A program made the position numbers and the translations under genes. Source: Propionibacterium acidifaciens DSM 21887 (GTDB lineage: Bacteria > Actinomycetota > Actinomycetes > Propionibacteriales > Propionibacteriaceae). Taken from it: DNA of 43,476 nucleotides. Shown here piece by piece: positions 7,461 through 16,697 of the stretch. The notes below the pieces were generated by a model, which had not been told where the DNA came from, made no database searches, and saw only the letters and a program-made list of their open reading frames with translations. The DNA lies in contig NZ_KE384545.1 in the NCBI RefSeq assembly GCF_000426605.1, positions 1 to 43,476 of the forward strand, given 5' to 3'. Every line of letters starts with the position of its first letter. Positions within the stretch are counted from its first letter, which is position 1.

Positions 7461-9101
7461 ATGAGTCACCCACCGGAAACTGATCCGACCCGGGCCCAGA
7501 TCGATGAGCTCGTCACGCAGACCCCCGCCTCAGGCCGACGACGTTCCGTCGCCTTCGTCGCCGTCGTCGCCACCCTGGGCTCACTGCTCTTCGGCTATGA
7601 CACCGGCGTCATCGCCGGAGCCCTGCCCTACATGCACATGCCCCATGCCGCCGGAGGACTCGGCATCAACTCCTTCGAGGAGGGCCTGGTCGGCGGCATC
7701 CTCCTCATCGGATGCGCCTTCGGCGCCTTCTTCGGCGGACGCCTGTCCGACCGCTACGGACGGAGGCACAACATCCTCCTGCTCGCCGTCGTCTTCTTCG
7801 TCGGCGCGATGGCCTGCACCTTCTCCCCCAACCTCTGGGTCCTCTACCCCGCCCGCTTCGTCCTCGGCTTCGCAGTCGGCGGCGCCTCGGCCACCGTGCC
7901 CGTCTATCTGGCCGAGACCGCCCCGAAACGCATCAGAGGAACCCTGGTCGGCGTCGACCAGCTCATGATCGTCACCGGCCAGTTCCTGGCCTTCGCCATG
8001 AACGCGATCATCGCGCGCGGCATCACAGGCGGCCCCGAGGCCAGGGTGTCCACCGTCGACCCCGGCACCAGCGTGACCATCAACGGTGTTCGGACGACGA
8101 TCGAGGCGGGGCAATGCTACACCTGGGACGCCCTCCAGCAGGTCGCCGACGCGGTCACGATCGACGGCGGCAACGGCAACACATGGCGTTACATGCTCGT
8201 CATCTGCTCCATCCCGGCCATCGCCCTGTGGATCGGCATGCGGATGATGCCGGAGTCCTCTCGCTGGTACGCAGTGAACCGTCGCATCCCCGAGGCCATC
8301 GGCGTGCTCAAGCGCGTGCGCGACGAGTCCAAGGACGGCTCGATCGCCGACGAGGTGAGCGAGATGATCGAGGTCAACCGCAGAGAGGCCGCCATCACGA
8401 AGTGGGGCCTCGGTCAGGTCTTCCGCACCCCCTGGACTCGGCGCGTCCTCGTCATCGGATGCTTCATCGGCATCTTCAACCAGACGACTGGCGTCAACAC
8501 GATGATGTACTACGCGCCCAAGGTCCTCCAGGCAGCCGGCTTCGCCACGGAGGATGCCATCGTGCTCGACGTCCTCACGGGCCTGGCCTCCGTCATCGGC
8601 TCGGCGCTCGGCCTGTGGCTGCTGGCGCGCTTCAGCCGCCGCCGGGTCATCATCGGCGGCACCATCGGCCTGACGGTCATGCTGTGGGCCATGACGGCCG
8701 TCTTCCTCCTCGGCATCAACCCGCACCTCGACGACAGCGGCAACGTCACATCCGGCATGCCACCACTGGTGCCCTACCTCGTGGTGATCGTCATCGTCGT
8801 CTTCATGCTCTTCATGCAGGCCGGCAACGCCCCGGGCACGTGGGTCATCATGTCTGAGCTCTTCCCCGCGCGGATGCGTGGCGCGGCCATGGGCTTCGCC
8901 GTCCTGTGCATCTGGATCTCCAATGCGATCATCACCTTCGCGTTCCCCTCGATGATGAGCCGCCTCGGCCCGGTGGCCACCTACCTCGTCTTCGCCCTCA
9001 TCAATGTCGTCGCGGTGGTCTACATGTACCGCAAGGTCCCCGAGACCAAGTACGCCTCGCTGGAGGAGCTGGAGGAGCAGTTCCAGCAACGCTACGCATG
9101 A
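7461..9101 (+). CDS. MFS sugar porter, inositol-type (IolT-like), paralog 2
   Basis: This 546-residue sugar porter family protein has twelve predicted membrane segments. Marks are GSLLFGYDTGVIAG, GGRLSDRYGRRHN, ETAPKRIRG, MPESSRWY, NQTTGVNTMMYYAPK, SELFPARMRG and VPETKYASLEELEEQ. About 55 extra residues, including a Cys, lie between TM5 and TM6 (exoplasmic loop), differing in sequence from the same loop in the other two paralogs. The start at 7461 is chosen because GAAGGACC precedes it and the region upstream is regulatory. Its own promoter-operator (7328-7356) lies upstream and the LacI gene at 9181 follows directly. Likely substrates are inositol isomers; the differing loop and separate promoters suggest the paralogs divide substrates or conditions. 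Confidence 0.88.
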   Translation: MSHPPETDPTRAQIDELVTQTPASGRRRSVAFVAVVATLGSLLFGYDTGVIAGALPYMHMPHAAGGLGINSFEEGLVGGILLIGCAFGAFFGGRLSDRYGRRHNILLLAVVFFVGAMACTFSPNLWVLYPARFVLGFAVGGASATVPVYLAETAPKRIRGTLVGVDQLMIVTGQFLAFAMNAIIARGITGGPEARVSTVDPGTSVTINGVRTTIEAGQCYTWDALQQVADAVTIDGGNGNTWRYMLVICSIPAIALWIGMRMMPESSRWYAVNRRIPEAIGVLKRVRDESKDGSIADEVSEMIEVNRREAAITKWGLGQVFRTPWTRRVLVIGCFIGIFNQTTGVNTMMYYAPKVLQAAGFATEDAIVLDVLTGLASVIGSALGLWLLARFSRRRVIIGGTIGLTVMLWAMTAVFLLGINPHLDDSGNVTSGMPPLVPYLVVIVIVVFMLFMQAGNAPGTWVIMSELFPARMRGAAMGFAVLCIWISNAIITFAFPSMMSRLGPVATYLVFALINVVAVVYMYRKVPETKYASLEELEEQFQQRYA

Positions 9102-9180
9102 GACACCCGACAGTCGACCCCTCCCGTGTAATCTGTCGGGGGCCGGATCGTCGACGGCCCCGACAGGCGAGGAGGGGCCC

Positions 9181-10200
9181 GTGGCAACGAGCGGACAGGA
9201 CGTCACCCAGGACGACGTGGCCCGTGTCGCCGGAGTCTCGCGCAGCCTGGTCTCCCTCGCGTTGAACGGATCACCCAAGGTCGCCGCGGAGACGAGGCGA
9301 CGCATCGCCGAGACCGCCACCACTCTCGGATACCGGGTCAACGCCGCCGCAGCCTCCCTGGCTCGCCAGCGGTCCAGGACCATCGGTCTGGTCCTGCCCA
9401 ATCTGCGCAACGCCTTCTTCGAGCAGATCGCGCACACCTTGGGCGACGCCACGGGCGCCAGGGACCTCGCCCTCTTCGTCACGGTGGGCTCAGACCGGCC
9501 CGAGGTTCTTCACCGCGCCGTCGAAAGCCTCCTGAGCGTCCGAGTCATGGGGCTCATCCTCGTCTCCCCATGGCTTCCGGACGAGGACCTCATCGCCATC
9601 GGCGAGGAGGTACCCGTCTGCCTCATCGGACGGCGCAGCCCCGGCGGGAGCGTCGACTCCGTACGCGTGGACGAGGAGGCCGCCGCCCGGCTGCTCGTCG
9701 GGCACCTCGCCGAGCTCGGCATGCGTTCGGTCGGCTACGTCGGGCCGCGCGTCGTGAACGACACCTCCCGCTTTGAGAGAGAGTCCGCGTTGCGGCTTGC
9801 CGCCCAAGCAGCCGGACTGACCCTCGACGTCCGCGAGTGCGACGAGGACGCCGGTCCGGCCGTGCGCGACATGCTGCGCTCCCATCACGAGCCGCTCGGC
9901 CTCGTCATCCACAACGACATCCTCGCCATCGACGCCGTCCCCGTGCTGCGCGAGACGGATCGGCACCCGGGCATTGACGTCGCCCTCGTCTCCTACGACA
10001 ACACCTACCTGGCCAGGCGCGGGGAGTTCTCCCTCACAAGCATCGACCAGCCCGAGGACGTGCTGGGGACGACAGCCGTGCGCCTGCTGTGCGAGCGCGC
10101 CGAAGAAGGGACAACCTCCGCAGGGAGCCCTCGCGACGTCGTCCTGGAACCCGCCCTCGTCATCAGGGGCTCCTCGGAACCGGACCGGGTGTGCGGCTGA
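9181..10200 (+). CDS. LacI-family repressor (island regulator 1)
   Basis: This 339-residue protein has an N-terminal LacI helix-turn-helix (VTQDDVARVAGVSRSLVSLAL, about residues 8-28), hinge region YRVNAAAASLARQRSRTIG, and a periplasmic-binding-like sensor domain. The recognition helix SRSLVSLAL is unusual against the common S-x-x-TVSR pattern, and is nearly the same as SRGLVSLAL in the protein at 18975, so both probably read the same operator (ACGCGCGT core). The GTG start has GAGGAGG 7 bases upstream. It lies 79 bp after porter 2 and could be co-transcribed with it. The inducer is likely a cyclitol or derivative, by inference. Confidence 0.88.
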   Translation: MATSGQDVTQDDVARVAGVSRSLVSLALNGSPKVAAETRRRIAETATTLGYRVNAAAASLARQRSRTIGLVLPNLRNAFFEQIAHTLGDATGARDLALFVTVGSDRPEVLHRAVESLLSVRVMGLILVSPWLPDEDLIAIGEEVPVCLIGRRSPGGSVDSVRVDEEAAARLLVGHLAELGMRSVGYVGPRVVNDTSRFERESALRLAAQAAGLTLDVRECDEDAGPAVRDMLRSHHEPLGLVIHNDILAIDAVPVLRETDRHPGIDVALVSYDNTYLARRGEFSLTSIDQPEDVLGTTAVRLLCERAEEGTTSAGSPRDVVLEPALVIRGSSEPDRVCG

Positions 10201-10394
10201 CGCCCCGATCATTTCACCGGGCCGGGACCGCGGACGGCCACACGGCCGGGCGCCACGCCATTGCTGCGCAACCGGGTCCGCTCTTCGAGCGAGTCAAGGC
10301 CGAGCACCACCCGCGCTGCATCGTGCAGCCCTTTCAGACACGTTCCCCCCTGATCCTGCCCGTCCGGCGCGGATGTGAAAACAGGGCATCGGGG

Positions 10395-10424
10395 TTGACA
10401 TCGTCCAAGCCCTGCGCCCATACT
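10395..10424 (+). promoter_or_regulatory. promoter for dehydrogenase/epimerase unit at 10499
   Basis: TTGACA (10395-10400) and CATACT (10419-10424) are spaced by 18 bases. The operator at 10440-10453 lies about 16-29 bases past the -10 box, over the expected transcription start region. The rest of 10201-10394 shows no gene. Confidence 0.6.
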
Positions 10425-10439
10425 CGTGACAACAAATTG

Positions 10440-10453
10440 TTAACGCGCGTGAA
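10440..10453. promoter_or_regulatory. LacI-type operator, ACGCGCGT core
   Basis: TTAACGCGCGTGAA is identical over 14 bases to 7341-7354. It is palindromic at its core and sits just after the promoter at 10395, consistent with repression. Confidence 0.6.
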
Positions 10454-10498
10454 CACTCATGGGCAAGCATTGTCACCGAAGACATGAGGAGCTTCGAC

Positions 10499-11692
10499 AT
10501 GACCACCAGAACCCTTTCCGTCGCCGTCATCGGCGCCGGCATGGCCGGCACCACCCATGCCAATGCCTGGCGTCAGGTGGGCACCGTCTACGACCTGGGA
10601 CTGCCCAGGATCCGCCTGGCGACCATCGCCGACACCTACCTGCCCTTCGCCGAGGACGCCGCCGAGCGCTACGGCTACGAGAGGGCCGTCGACGACTGGC
10701 GCCAAGTCGCCGATGATCCGACCATCGACATCGTCTCGATCGTCGTCGGCAATGCCCTGCACCGCGAGATCGCCGAGGCCATGATCAAGGCGGGCAAGCA
10801 CGTCCTGTGCGAGAAACCGCTGGCCGACACCCTGGAGAACGCCAGGGCCATGGCCGAGGCGGAGAGGAACGCCGGCGTCGTCACCTCGGTGGGCTTCACC
10901 TATCGGCGCAACGCGGCCGTCGCCGAGATCGCGAAACTCGTCGCCGAGGGCCATCTCGGCGAGATCAACCACTTCGAGGGCCGCTACTGGTGCGACTACG
11001 GCGTCGACCCGAACACGCCGATGGCCTGGCGCTATCGCGGCCCGATGGGCTCGGGCGCCCTGGGCGACGTCGGCTCCCATCTCATCGACACGGCCGAGAC
11101 CATCTGCGGACCGCTCGTCTCCGTCTCCGGCGGCGCCATGACCACCGCGATCAAGGAGCGCCCGGTCGCCAAGGGACACGTCACCCGCGGCACCGCCCTC
11201 GACACCGTCGACCTCACGATGGAGCCCGTCACCAACGACGACGTCGCCACGTTCACCGGCCATTTCGCGAACGGCGCGGTCGGTACCTTCTCGGTCTCCC
11301 GCGTCGCCTGGAACATGCCCAATGCGATGATGATCGACGTGCTCGGCACGAAGGGCCGCGCCTCCTGGGACATGGCCCGCTGCGGCGAGATCAAGATCGA
11401 CGACACCAACTCGCCGGCCGGTCTGGGCGGCGCCCGCCAAGTGCTCGTCAATCCCGACTTCCCCTATTTCGCCCGCGGCTCCTCCATGGCCTTCGGCGGT
11501 GTCGGCCTCACCCAGATCGAGCAGTTCACCTACCAGGCTCACGCCTTCCTGCAGCAGGTCGCCGGCGTCGAGGGCCTGCCGCCCTGCGCCAGTTTCGCCG
11601 ACGGATACCGCGAGATGCGGATCACGGACGCCGTGGCCCGCTCCGCCGCCGCGAACGGCGCCGCCGTCGACCTCACCGGGCTCACCGACTGA
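10499..11692 (+). CDS. Gfo/Idh/MocA-family dehydrogenase (cyclitol or keto-sugar)
   Basis: This 397-residue NAD(P)-dependent oxidoreductase has the N-terminal Rossmann motif GAGMAG (near residues 10-15), the catalytic-lysine motif CEKPLAD near residue 105, and the C-terminal substrate domain with GALGDVGSHLIDTAE. It is longer than IolG and only distantly like it, so it probably acts on another inositol isomer, an inositol derivative or a 3-keto sugar. The start at 10499 is taken over 10484 because GAGGAG lies 7 bases before it. The TIM-barrel protein at 11729 follows in the same unit, a pairing common for oxidation followed by isomerisation or elimination. The family is sure and the substrate unknown. 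Confidence 0.82.
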   Translation: MTTRTLSVAVIGAGMAGTTHANAWRQVGTVYDLGLPRIRLATIADTYLPFAEDAAERYGYERAVDDWRQVADDPTIDIVSIVVGNALHREIAEAMIKAGKHVLCEKPLADTLENARAMAEAERNAGVVTSVGFTYRRNAAVAEIAKLVAEGHLGEINHFEGRYWCDYGVDPNTPMAWRYRGPMGSGALGDVGSHLIDTAETICGPLVSVSGGAMTTAIKERPVAKGHVTRGTALDTVDLTMEPVTNDDVATFTGHFANGAVGTFSVSRVAWNMPNAMMIDVLGTKGRASWDMARCGEIKIDDTNSPAGLGGARQVLVNPDFPYFARGSSMAFGGVGLTQIEQFTYQAHAFLQQVAGVEGLPPCASFADGYREMRITDAVARSAAANGAAVDLTGLTD

Positions 11693-11728
11693 TCCATCCG
11701 AACGAACGAGAACGAAGGAGTCATCGCC

Positions 11729-12727
11729 ATGGCACTCACCTACGGCGCGTACACCGCCTGTCTCCAGGACCGCCCGCTGAGCGCGGCCCTCGACGTCCTC
11801 AAGGAGGCCGGTCTGACCGGCGCCGAGGTCAACGTCGGGGGCTTCATCCCCTCACCGCACTGCCCCGTCGACGCCCTGCTCGCCTCCGCGGCGGCCCGCG
11901 AGGACTACCTCGGCGTCTTCGAGTCCAAGGGCATGGTCCTGTCCGGCCTCAACACCTCGGGCAATCCGGTCTCGCCGCTGCCGAACGAGGGCCTCAAGCA
12001 CGCCGAGGACATCCGCAACGCCATCAGGCTGGCCGGCCTGCTCGGGGTCAAGGAGATCGTGACGATGTCCGGCACGCCCGGCACGGACCCGACCGCCAAG
12101 TACGCCTCCTGGGTCGTCAATCCCTGGAACGGCATCGACCTGGAGATCCTGGACTACCAGTGGTCCGTCATCGTGCCCTTCTTCAAGGAGATCGACGCCC
12201 TAGCCCGCGACAACGACGTCAAGGTCTGCCTCGAGCTCCATCCGCGCAACGTCGTCTTCAACGTGCCCGCCTTCGAACGCCTCGTCGAGGAGACCGGCGC
12301 CACCAATCTGCGCGTCAACATGGACCCCTCGCACCTGTTCTGGCAGCAGATGGAGCCGATCGCCGCGACGAAGCGCCTGGGCGACCTCGTCGGGCACGTC
12401 CACGCCAAGGACACGAGGATCTTCCCCGGCGTCGCCTACCGCGGTGTCCTCGACACCGACTTCGGCCACGTCCCGGCCGACGCCGAGGGCAGGACCCCGA
12501 CCGCCTACGGCTACTGGTGCAGCGCCTGGCCGCAGGACCCGGCATGGCGCTTCGTCGCCTTCGGCCTGGGCCACGACACCGATTACTGGACCGAGTTCCT
12601 GCGCGCCATCAAGACGGCGGATCCCGACATGAACGTCAACATCGAGCACGAGGACGCCGAGTACGGCAACGTCGAGGGCCTGAAGCTCTCCGCGGCCAAT
12701 CTGCTGGCCGCGGCCGCCGCCGTGTGA
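11729..12727 (+). CDS. TIM-barrel sugar isomerase/epimerase, AP-endonuclease-2-like
   Basis: This 332-residue cytoplasmic TIM-barrel protein has the probable divalent metal ligands Glu in VCLELHPRN, Asp and His in RVNMDPSHLFW, His in GHVHAKDTR and Glu in NVNIEHEDAEYG. It starts 36 bp after the dehydrogenase, with GAAGGAG upstream, so the two are translated from one message. Dehydrogenase plus TIM-barrel partners act on keto-inositols (isomerase, dehydratase) or on 3-keto-glycosides (elimination); which one applies here cannot be decided from sequence. It differs from the IolE-like protein at 23371 and the IolH-like protein at 3818. A hairpin at 12749 ends the unit. Confidence 0.78.
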   Translation: MALTYGAYTACLQDRPLSAALDVLKEAGLTGAEVNVGGFIPSPHCPVDALLASAAAREDYLGVFESKGMVLSGLNTSGNPVSPLPNEGLKHAEDIRNAIRLAGLLGVKEIVTMSGTPGTDPTAKYASWVVNPWNGIDLEILDYQWSVIVPFFKEIDALARDNDVKVCLELHPRNVVFNVPAFERLVEETGATNLRVNMDPSHLFWQQMEPIAATKRLGDLVGHVHAKDTRIFPGVAYRGVLDTDFGHVPADAEGRTPTAYGYWCSAWPQDPAWRFVAFGLGHDTDYWTEFLRAIKTADPDMNVNIEHEDAEYGNVEGLKLSAANLLAAAAAV

Positions 12728-12748
12728 CACGGGGCGTGGCATGAACAC

Positions 12749-12793
12749 GATGCGGGCGCCGGGATCCGCTGAACGGGTTCCGGCGCCCGCATC
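12749..12793 (+). terminator. terminator after the 11729 gene
   Basis: Arms of 14 bases (GATGCGGGCGCCGG and complement) enclose a 17-base loop, 22 bp past the stop codon. Confidence 0.7.
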
Positions 12794-12862
12794 CGCGTCA
12801 CCGGCGGGCTCGTCACCTCCACGAGCGCGCGGCCGGACCCGAGGCGGGCCTAGGATCGCCCG

Positions 12863-13639
12863 GTGAGCGCATTTCCCGATCTCACGGCCGCGCAGTGGTC
12901 CGTTCTCGTCATCGCCGCCGTCTTCGTCGGAATCGCGAAGACGGCCCTGCCGGGTCTCGCGACCCTCTCCGTCGCCCTCTTCGCCGCCGTCCTCCCGGCC
13001 CGCGAGTCCACCGCGGTGATGGTCCCCCTCCTCATCGCGGGCGACCTGTACGCGATCTGGATGTACCGTCACGACGTCGACTGGCGGACGCTGGGCCGTC
13101 TCGCACCGGCGATCCTCGTCGGGCTCGGCACCGGCGCCCTCGTCCTGTGGCGCATCGACGACGCCGGCATGAAGCGGATGATCGGGATCATCCTGCTCCT
13201 GCTCACCGCCACGACGCTGCAGATGATGCGGCGGCGCGAACGGCACGGCTCCGACGAGAACGCCGGGACGACCCGGGCCTTCTCCCGGAGCCCCGTCGCA
13301 CGCTGGGTCTACGGATCGCTGGGCGGCTTCACCACCATGGTCGCCAATGCGGGCGGCCCGCCGATGACGATGTACCTCATCGCCTCCGGCTTCGACGTCA
13401 TGCGCTTCATGGGGACGCAGGCCTGCTTCTTCTTCGTCGTCAACGTCATGAAGGTGCCCTTCCAGGTCGGGCTCGGGCTGACCTCGGCGCGCTCCCTGGG
13501 CCTCGACGCCGTGCTGCTGCCGCCCCTGGTCGCCGGGGCCCTCGTCGGCGGCCTCGTCATCCGGCGCATGAGCACCAGGGTCTTCGACGTCCTCGTCATC
13601 GCCCTGACGATCGCCTCCTCGGCCTTCCTCCTGGTCTGA
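12863..13639 (+). CDS. TauE/SafE (TSUP) family membrane protein
   Basis: This 258-residue integral membrane protein of the sulfite exporter TauE/SafE family has about eight hydrophobic segments. The family mark is the N-terminal VGIAKTALPGLATLS repeat unit, echoed by TTMVANAGGPPMTMYLIASG in the second half. Members export sulfite, sulfoacetate or other small organic anions; the substrate is unknown here. The GTG start is preceded by little ribosome-binding sequence and follows shortly after a TAGGAT that may be a -10 box, so the message could be near leaderless. It has no obvious link to inositol. It lies between two regulatory units as a lone gene. Confidence 0.8.
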   Translation: MSAFPDLTAAQWSVLVIAAVFVGIAKTALPGLATLSVALFAAVLPARESTAVMVPLLIAGDLYAIWMYRHDVDWRTLGRLAPAILVGLGTGALVLWRIDDAGMKRMIGIILLLLTATTLQMMRRRERHGSDENAGTTRAFSRSPVARWVYGSLGGFTTMVANAGGPPMTMYLIASGFDVMRFMGTQACFFFVVNVMKVPFQVGLGLTSARSLGLDAVLLPPLVAGALVGGLVIRRMSTRVFDVLVIALTIASSAFLLV

Positions 13640-13879
13640 GGCCTCCCCCCCGCGGTCCCGCCGCGGCGGTCCGACTCCCGCCCACGAGCCGTGCCCCGAC
13701 GCGGACCGATGGGCGACGGACCCGGAGCGCGGGTTTCACGGGCGGGCGGCGGACGCCCGGCCGGGCTTGTCGTTCCCGATAGGCTCAACGCCGAGGGTCC
13801 CGGTACGAGGAGTTGGGTCGAGGCGCGCCCGTCCGGTGCCACGGCAGTCACGAGGGCCCCGGAGCGAGGGGGTGAGGCC

Positions 13880-14845
13880 ATGGGCAGGGTCACGCTGCGC
13901 GACATCGCGCACTCGCTCGGAGTGTCGGTCTCGACCGTGTCCCTCGCGCTGCGGGGATCCGAACGGATCTCCCCACCCGTGCGGGAGAAGATCGCCAGGC
14001 AGGCCGAGGCACTGGGCTACCGGACCGATCTGGCCGGATCACTGCTTCGCACGACGAAGCCGAACATCATCGGTCTGGCCTGCGACTTCGAGAAGGAGCT
14101 CCACATCGCCTACTCCCGCGAGATCACGGCCCTCGCCGAGGGGCTCGGTTATCTGGTCATGACGGAGGACACGGTTGCGGGCGGCGGGGCGAGCGCCCTG
14201 GCCCGCATCATGCAGCTCCGCGCCCAGGCCGTGATCATCGTGGACCCCGTCATGATGGACTCCGACGCCTTCGAGGCCGTGGACATCCCCGTCGTGGCCA
14301 TCGGCCAGACCGCCCCGAGGCAGGACGCCGATCTCGTCGTCTCGAACAACTCCACGGGCATGGCCCAGGTGGCGGAGCTCATCGGGGACTGCCCGCAGGT
14401 GCACTACCTCGACGGGGGGAGATCCTCGTCCGCCGAGCGCCGTCGAAGCGCCTTCCTGGCGGCGATGTCCCACCGGCGGGCCGCGGTACGGGTCGTCCCC
14501 AGCGGGCCGACCGTGGACGCCGGCTGGCACAGCGTCCACACCGTCCTGGTCGACGCGCAGCCCCTTCCGCAGGCCCTCGTCTGCTACAACGACCAGTGCG
14601 CGCAGGGCGCCCTGATCGCCCTGTGGCAGGCCCGCCTGTCGATCCCCGAGGACATCAGGGTGGTGGGCTTCGACAATGCGCGCATCGCGTCCTCGCAGGC
14701 GTTCGAGCTGACCTCGGTCGACCGTCAGCCCCGCGAGGTCGCGCGCCTCGCCCTCGACCTCGCGATCGCACGGGCCAGGGGCGATCGGTCCGCCCCGCGG
14801 CGCCTGGAGGTCGACACACGAGTGGTGCGCCGCGCCACGGCCTGA
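13880..14845 (+). CDS. LacI-family regulator beside the PI-PLC operon
   Basis: This 321-residue protein has the classical LacI HTH (VTLRDIAHSLGVSVSTVSLAL, residues 4-24), hinge YRTDLAGSLLRTTKPNIIG and a sensor domain ending in the usual SVDRQPREVARLALDL. Its recognition helix (SVSTVSLAL) differs from those of the two other LacI proteins, so it should read a different operator. The best candidate is the CG-centred site at 18181-18194 before the transporter-kinase-PI-PLC operon, which is convergent with this gene. The ATG is preceded by a G-rich stretch (GGAGCGAGGGGGTGAG) with a workable ribosome site. The region 13640-13879 shows no gene. Confidence 0.85.
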   Translation: MGRVTLRDIAHSLGVSVSTVSLALRGSERISPPVREKIARQAEALGYRTDLAGSLLRTTKPNIIGLACDFEKELHIAYSREITALAEGLGYLVMTEDTVAGGGASALARIMQLRAQAVIIVDPVMMDSDAFEAVDIPVVAIGQTAPRQDADLVVSNNSTGMAQVAELIGDCPQVHYLDGGRSSSAERRRSAFLAAMSHRRAAVRVVPSGPTVDAGWHSVHTVLVDAQPLPQALVCYNDQCAQGALIALWQARLSIPEDIRVVGFDNARIASSQAFELTSVDRQPREVARLALDLAIARARGDRSAPRRLEVDTRVVRRATA

Positions 14846-14939
14846 ACCGACCGGGGCCTCCACCGCGCCACGACCACCGCACCGGCCGCGGGGGCGGGCC
14901 GGCAACGACAGCCCCTGAGGGCGACGGGCCGGCCCCGCC

Positions 14940-15764
14940 TCAGGCGGTTCTCCCGACGTTGGCGGCCCATGCCGCATCCGCGAGCTCCTCGTCCACGAAG
15001 TCGCAGATGAGCACGCCCCTGCCGGCGGCGCCTGAGCGCAGCATCCCGAGAACGGCCGGGTTGAGCCCTCCGGCGTACGCGGCGGGATTCCCCGGGGCCC
15101 CGTTGGTCGCGCTGACATGGTTGAGCACCAGCGACCCCGGAGGGTTCGCACCCGTGTGGAGCCTCCGGACCTCCTCGAGCTTCACCGCGACGTCCGGGCC
15201 GTCCCAGTCGTCCTGGAGGAGGATGCCGCCGTTGCCATGCCACGGAACGGCCCACGGCCGCCCGCAGATCCTCGTGAGGCCGTACCGGGGTGGCGCGCAC
15301 TCGAAGGCGACGATCCGGCCCCGGATCCTCCCGATCGTGGGCCACACGGTGCCCCCGGGGGTCCCGGTCGGTCTCCAGAACAGATCGAGGTTCTCGGAGA
15401 TGACCGCGCGCAGCGCCTCACCGTAGCGCTCGAAGTCGTCCTTGGCCTCATTGGCGTTCTGGATCCTCACCAGGAGGAAGTCACGGGGATGCTCGACCAG
15501 ATGGGACCGCAGCACATCGAGGATGCGCTCGGCGGTCGTGCCGCTGACCCACTCCCGGTGGGCGGCCACCATGGTCCGCGTCAGACGCAGATCGAGGTAC
15601 CGCACGCCGACGTCGAGCTGCTCGCTCAGCGAGAGGGCCTGCGTGCGGTAGTACGGATGGGTGCAGGCGCTCGTCATCGTGTCATGGCTGCCGGGGATCA
15701 CCAGGGAGCACAGGGGCGTCGCCTCGGGGAGACCCTCGATCACGGCGGTTGCAGCGTCAGTCAC
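14940..15764 (-). CDS. phosphatidylinositol-specific phospholipase C-like enzyme, no signal peptide
   Basis: This 274-residue PI-PLC X-domain protein belongs to a family that cleaves phosphatidylinositol or inositol-phosphodiesters to inositol cyclic phosphate. Catalytic residues fit Bacillus PI-PLC: His27-Asp28 in IPGSHDTMT, Asp58 and Arg60 in RYLDLRLT, His69 in VAAHREW, and an Asp near the end in LICDFVDEE. Unlike the secreted bacterial enzymes it has no N-terminal signal peptide, so it is probably cytoplasmic and acts on an imported substrate. Its GTG start overlaps the kinase stop by 8 bases (GTGACTGA), giving translational coupling. It is the last gene of a three-gene operon with the kinase and the MFS transporter. 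Confidence 0.82.
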   Translation of the reverse strand: MTDAATAVIEGLPEATPLCSLVIPGSHDTMTSACTHPYYRTQALSLSEQLDVGVRYLDLRLTRTMVAAHREWVSGTTAERILDVLRSHLVEHPRDFLLVRIQNANEAKDDFERYGEALRAVISENLDLFWRPTGTPGGTVWPTIGRIRGRIVAFECAPPRYGLTRICGRPWAVPWHGNGGILLQDDWDGPDVAVKLEEVRRLHTGANPPGSLVLNHVSATNGAPGNPAAYAGGLNPAVLGMLRSGAAGRGVLICDFVDEELADAAWAANVGRTA

Positions 15765-16686
15765 GGTCGCCCTCCAGTGGGTCGTCGATCAGGTCCGAGT
15801 AGAGGAGACGCAGGTAGTCCTCGATCTCGCGGCGCTCGCAGACCAGGGGCCCCGGCCTCTCCATCTTGAGCGACACCGTGGCGCAGGCCATCAGCAGGGC
15901 CTGCGGCACCCCGTGCGCGAGCCGCTCGGTGATGTAGGCGGAGAACACCGTGTCGCCCCGGCCCGTGCGCCCCACCATGGTGCGGGGGCGCAACGGGCAG
16001 CTGTGAAAACCGGAGTCGTCCAGGACGAGCATCTCGGCGGGCCCGGACACCATGACCTCCCGCGCACCGCGGTCGCGCAGCGCCCGGGCCATGTCGCGCC
16101 GGTCGCTCAGGCCCGTCAGGGCCTCTCCCTCCGCCGCATCGACTTTGAGGTACCGGATCCGCCCGAAGAAGTCCTCGCCGACGGTGGATCCGCGAAGGTC
16201 GAGCTCACCGGTCCGCTGCGACCGGACGCGCAGGAAGGCCTGCATGTCGACGGCCGTGTCGCCCCGTCCGGACAGCGAATCGACCATGTCCGGGGCGTAG
16301 TCGCCGACGATCAGCCCCGCCAGATGCCGGACGCCGACGGGCTCGTCCGGGACGTCCTCGGGGCCGATGGGGTCGCCCTGCTCGAGACCGTGGGAGACGC
16401 GCCGCTCCCGATCCTGCGTGCGGTAGACATTGCGGATCGACGTGGTCCGACGCGAGGGGACGGCGATGATCCTCTCCACCGCCGGTGGGAAGCACGACAG
16501 CAGGTCCTCGTCCCCCTCCCCCACGGCGGTGACGACCTCGACCCGGTGCCCCAGGGAGACCGCCGCCCCTGCGGCGCAGGCGGCCGCGCCGCCGATGACC
16601 CTGCTCTCCGCCCCTGTGACGTCGACGTTCACATCGACGCACACGTGACCGATGATCTGGGAATCGTATGCCCCCGTCCCGGACAT
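15757..16686 (-). CDS. PfkB/ribokinase-family kinase, possible inositol kinase
   Basis: This 309-residue sugar kinase-like protein uses ATP to phosphorylate a hydroxyl of a sugar or cyclitol. It has the N-terminal VIGGAAACAAGAAVSLG (glycine-rich substrate and lid segment) and the PfkB signature near residue 240, GRTGRGDTVFSAY, whose Asp is the catalytic base. Known PfkB relatives include inositol kinases, and the coupled PI-PLC gene makes an inositol substrate attractive; other polyols are possible. The second of two adjacent ATGs (16686) is chosen because AAGGAG lies 6 bases before it. It follows the transporter by 11 bp and overlaps PI-PLC by 8 bp. The third operon gene being a phosphodiesterase is unusual for this kinase family. 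Confidence 0.72.
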   Translation of the reverse strand: MSGTGAYDSQIIGHVCVDVNVDVTGAESRVIGGAAACAAGAAVSLGHRVEVVTAVGEGDEDLLSCFPPAVERIIAVPSRRTTSIRNVYRTQDRERRVSHGLEQGDPIGPEDVPDEPVGVRHLAGLIVGDYAPDMVDSLSGRGDTAVDMQAFLRVRSQRTGELDLRGSTVGEDFFGRIRYLKVDAAEGEALTGLSDRRDMARALRDRGAREVMVSGPAEMLVLDDSGFHSCPLRPRTMVGRTGRGDTVFSAYITERLAHGVPQALLMACATVSLKMERPGPLVCERREIEDYLRLLYSDLIDDPLEGDRD

Positions 16687-16697
16687 CATGGTCTCCT

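Noticed and set aside
4871-7462. 863-codon open frame on the minus strand
   Set aside because: It runs antisense to the transaldolase and iolG genes, which are clear families. Its product is Gly/Val/Asp-rich without family motifs, a shadow frame of high-GC coding DNA.
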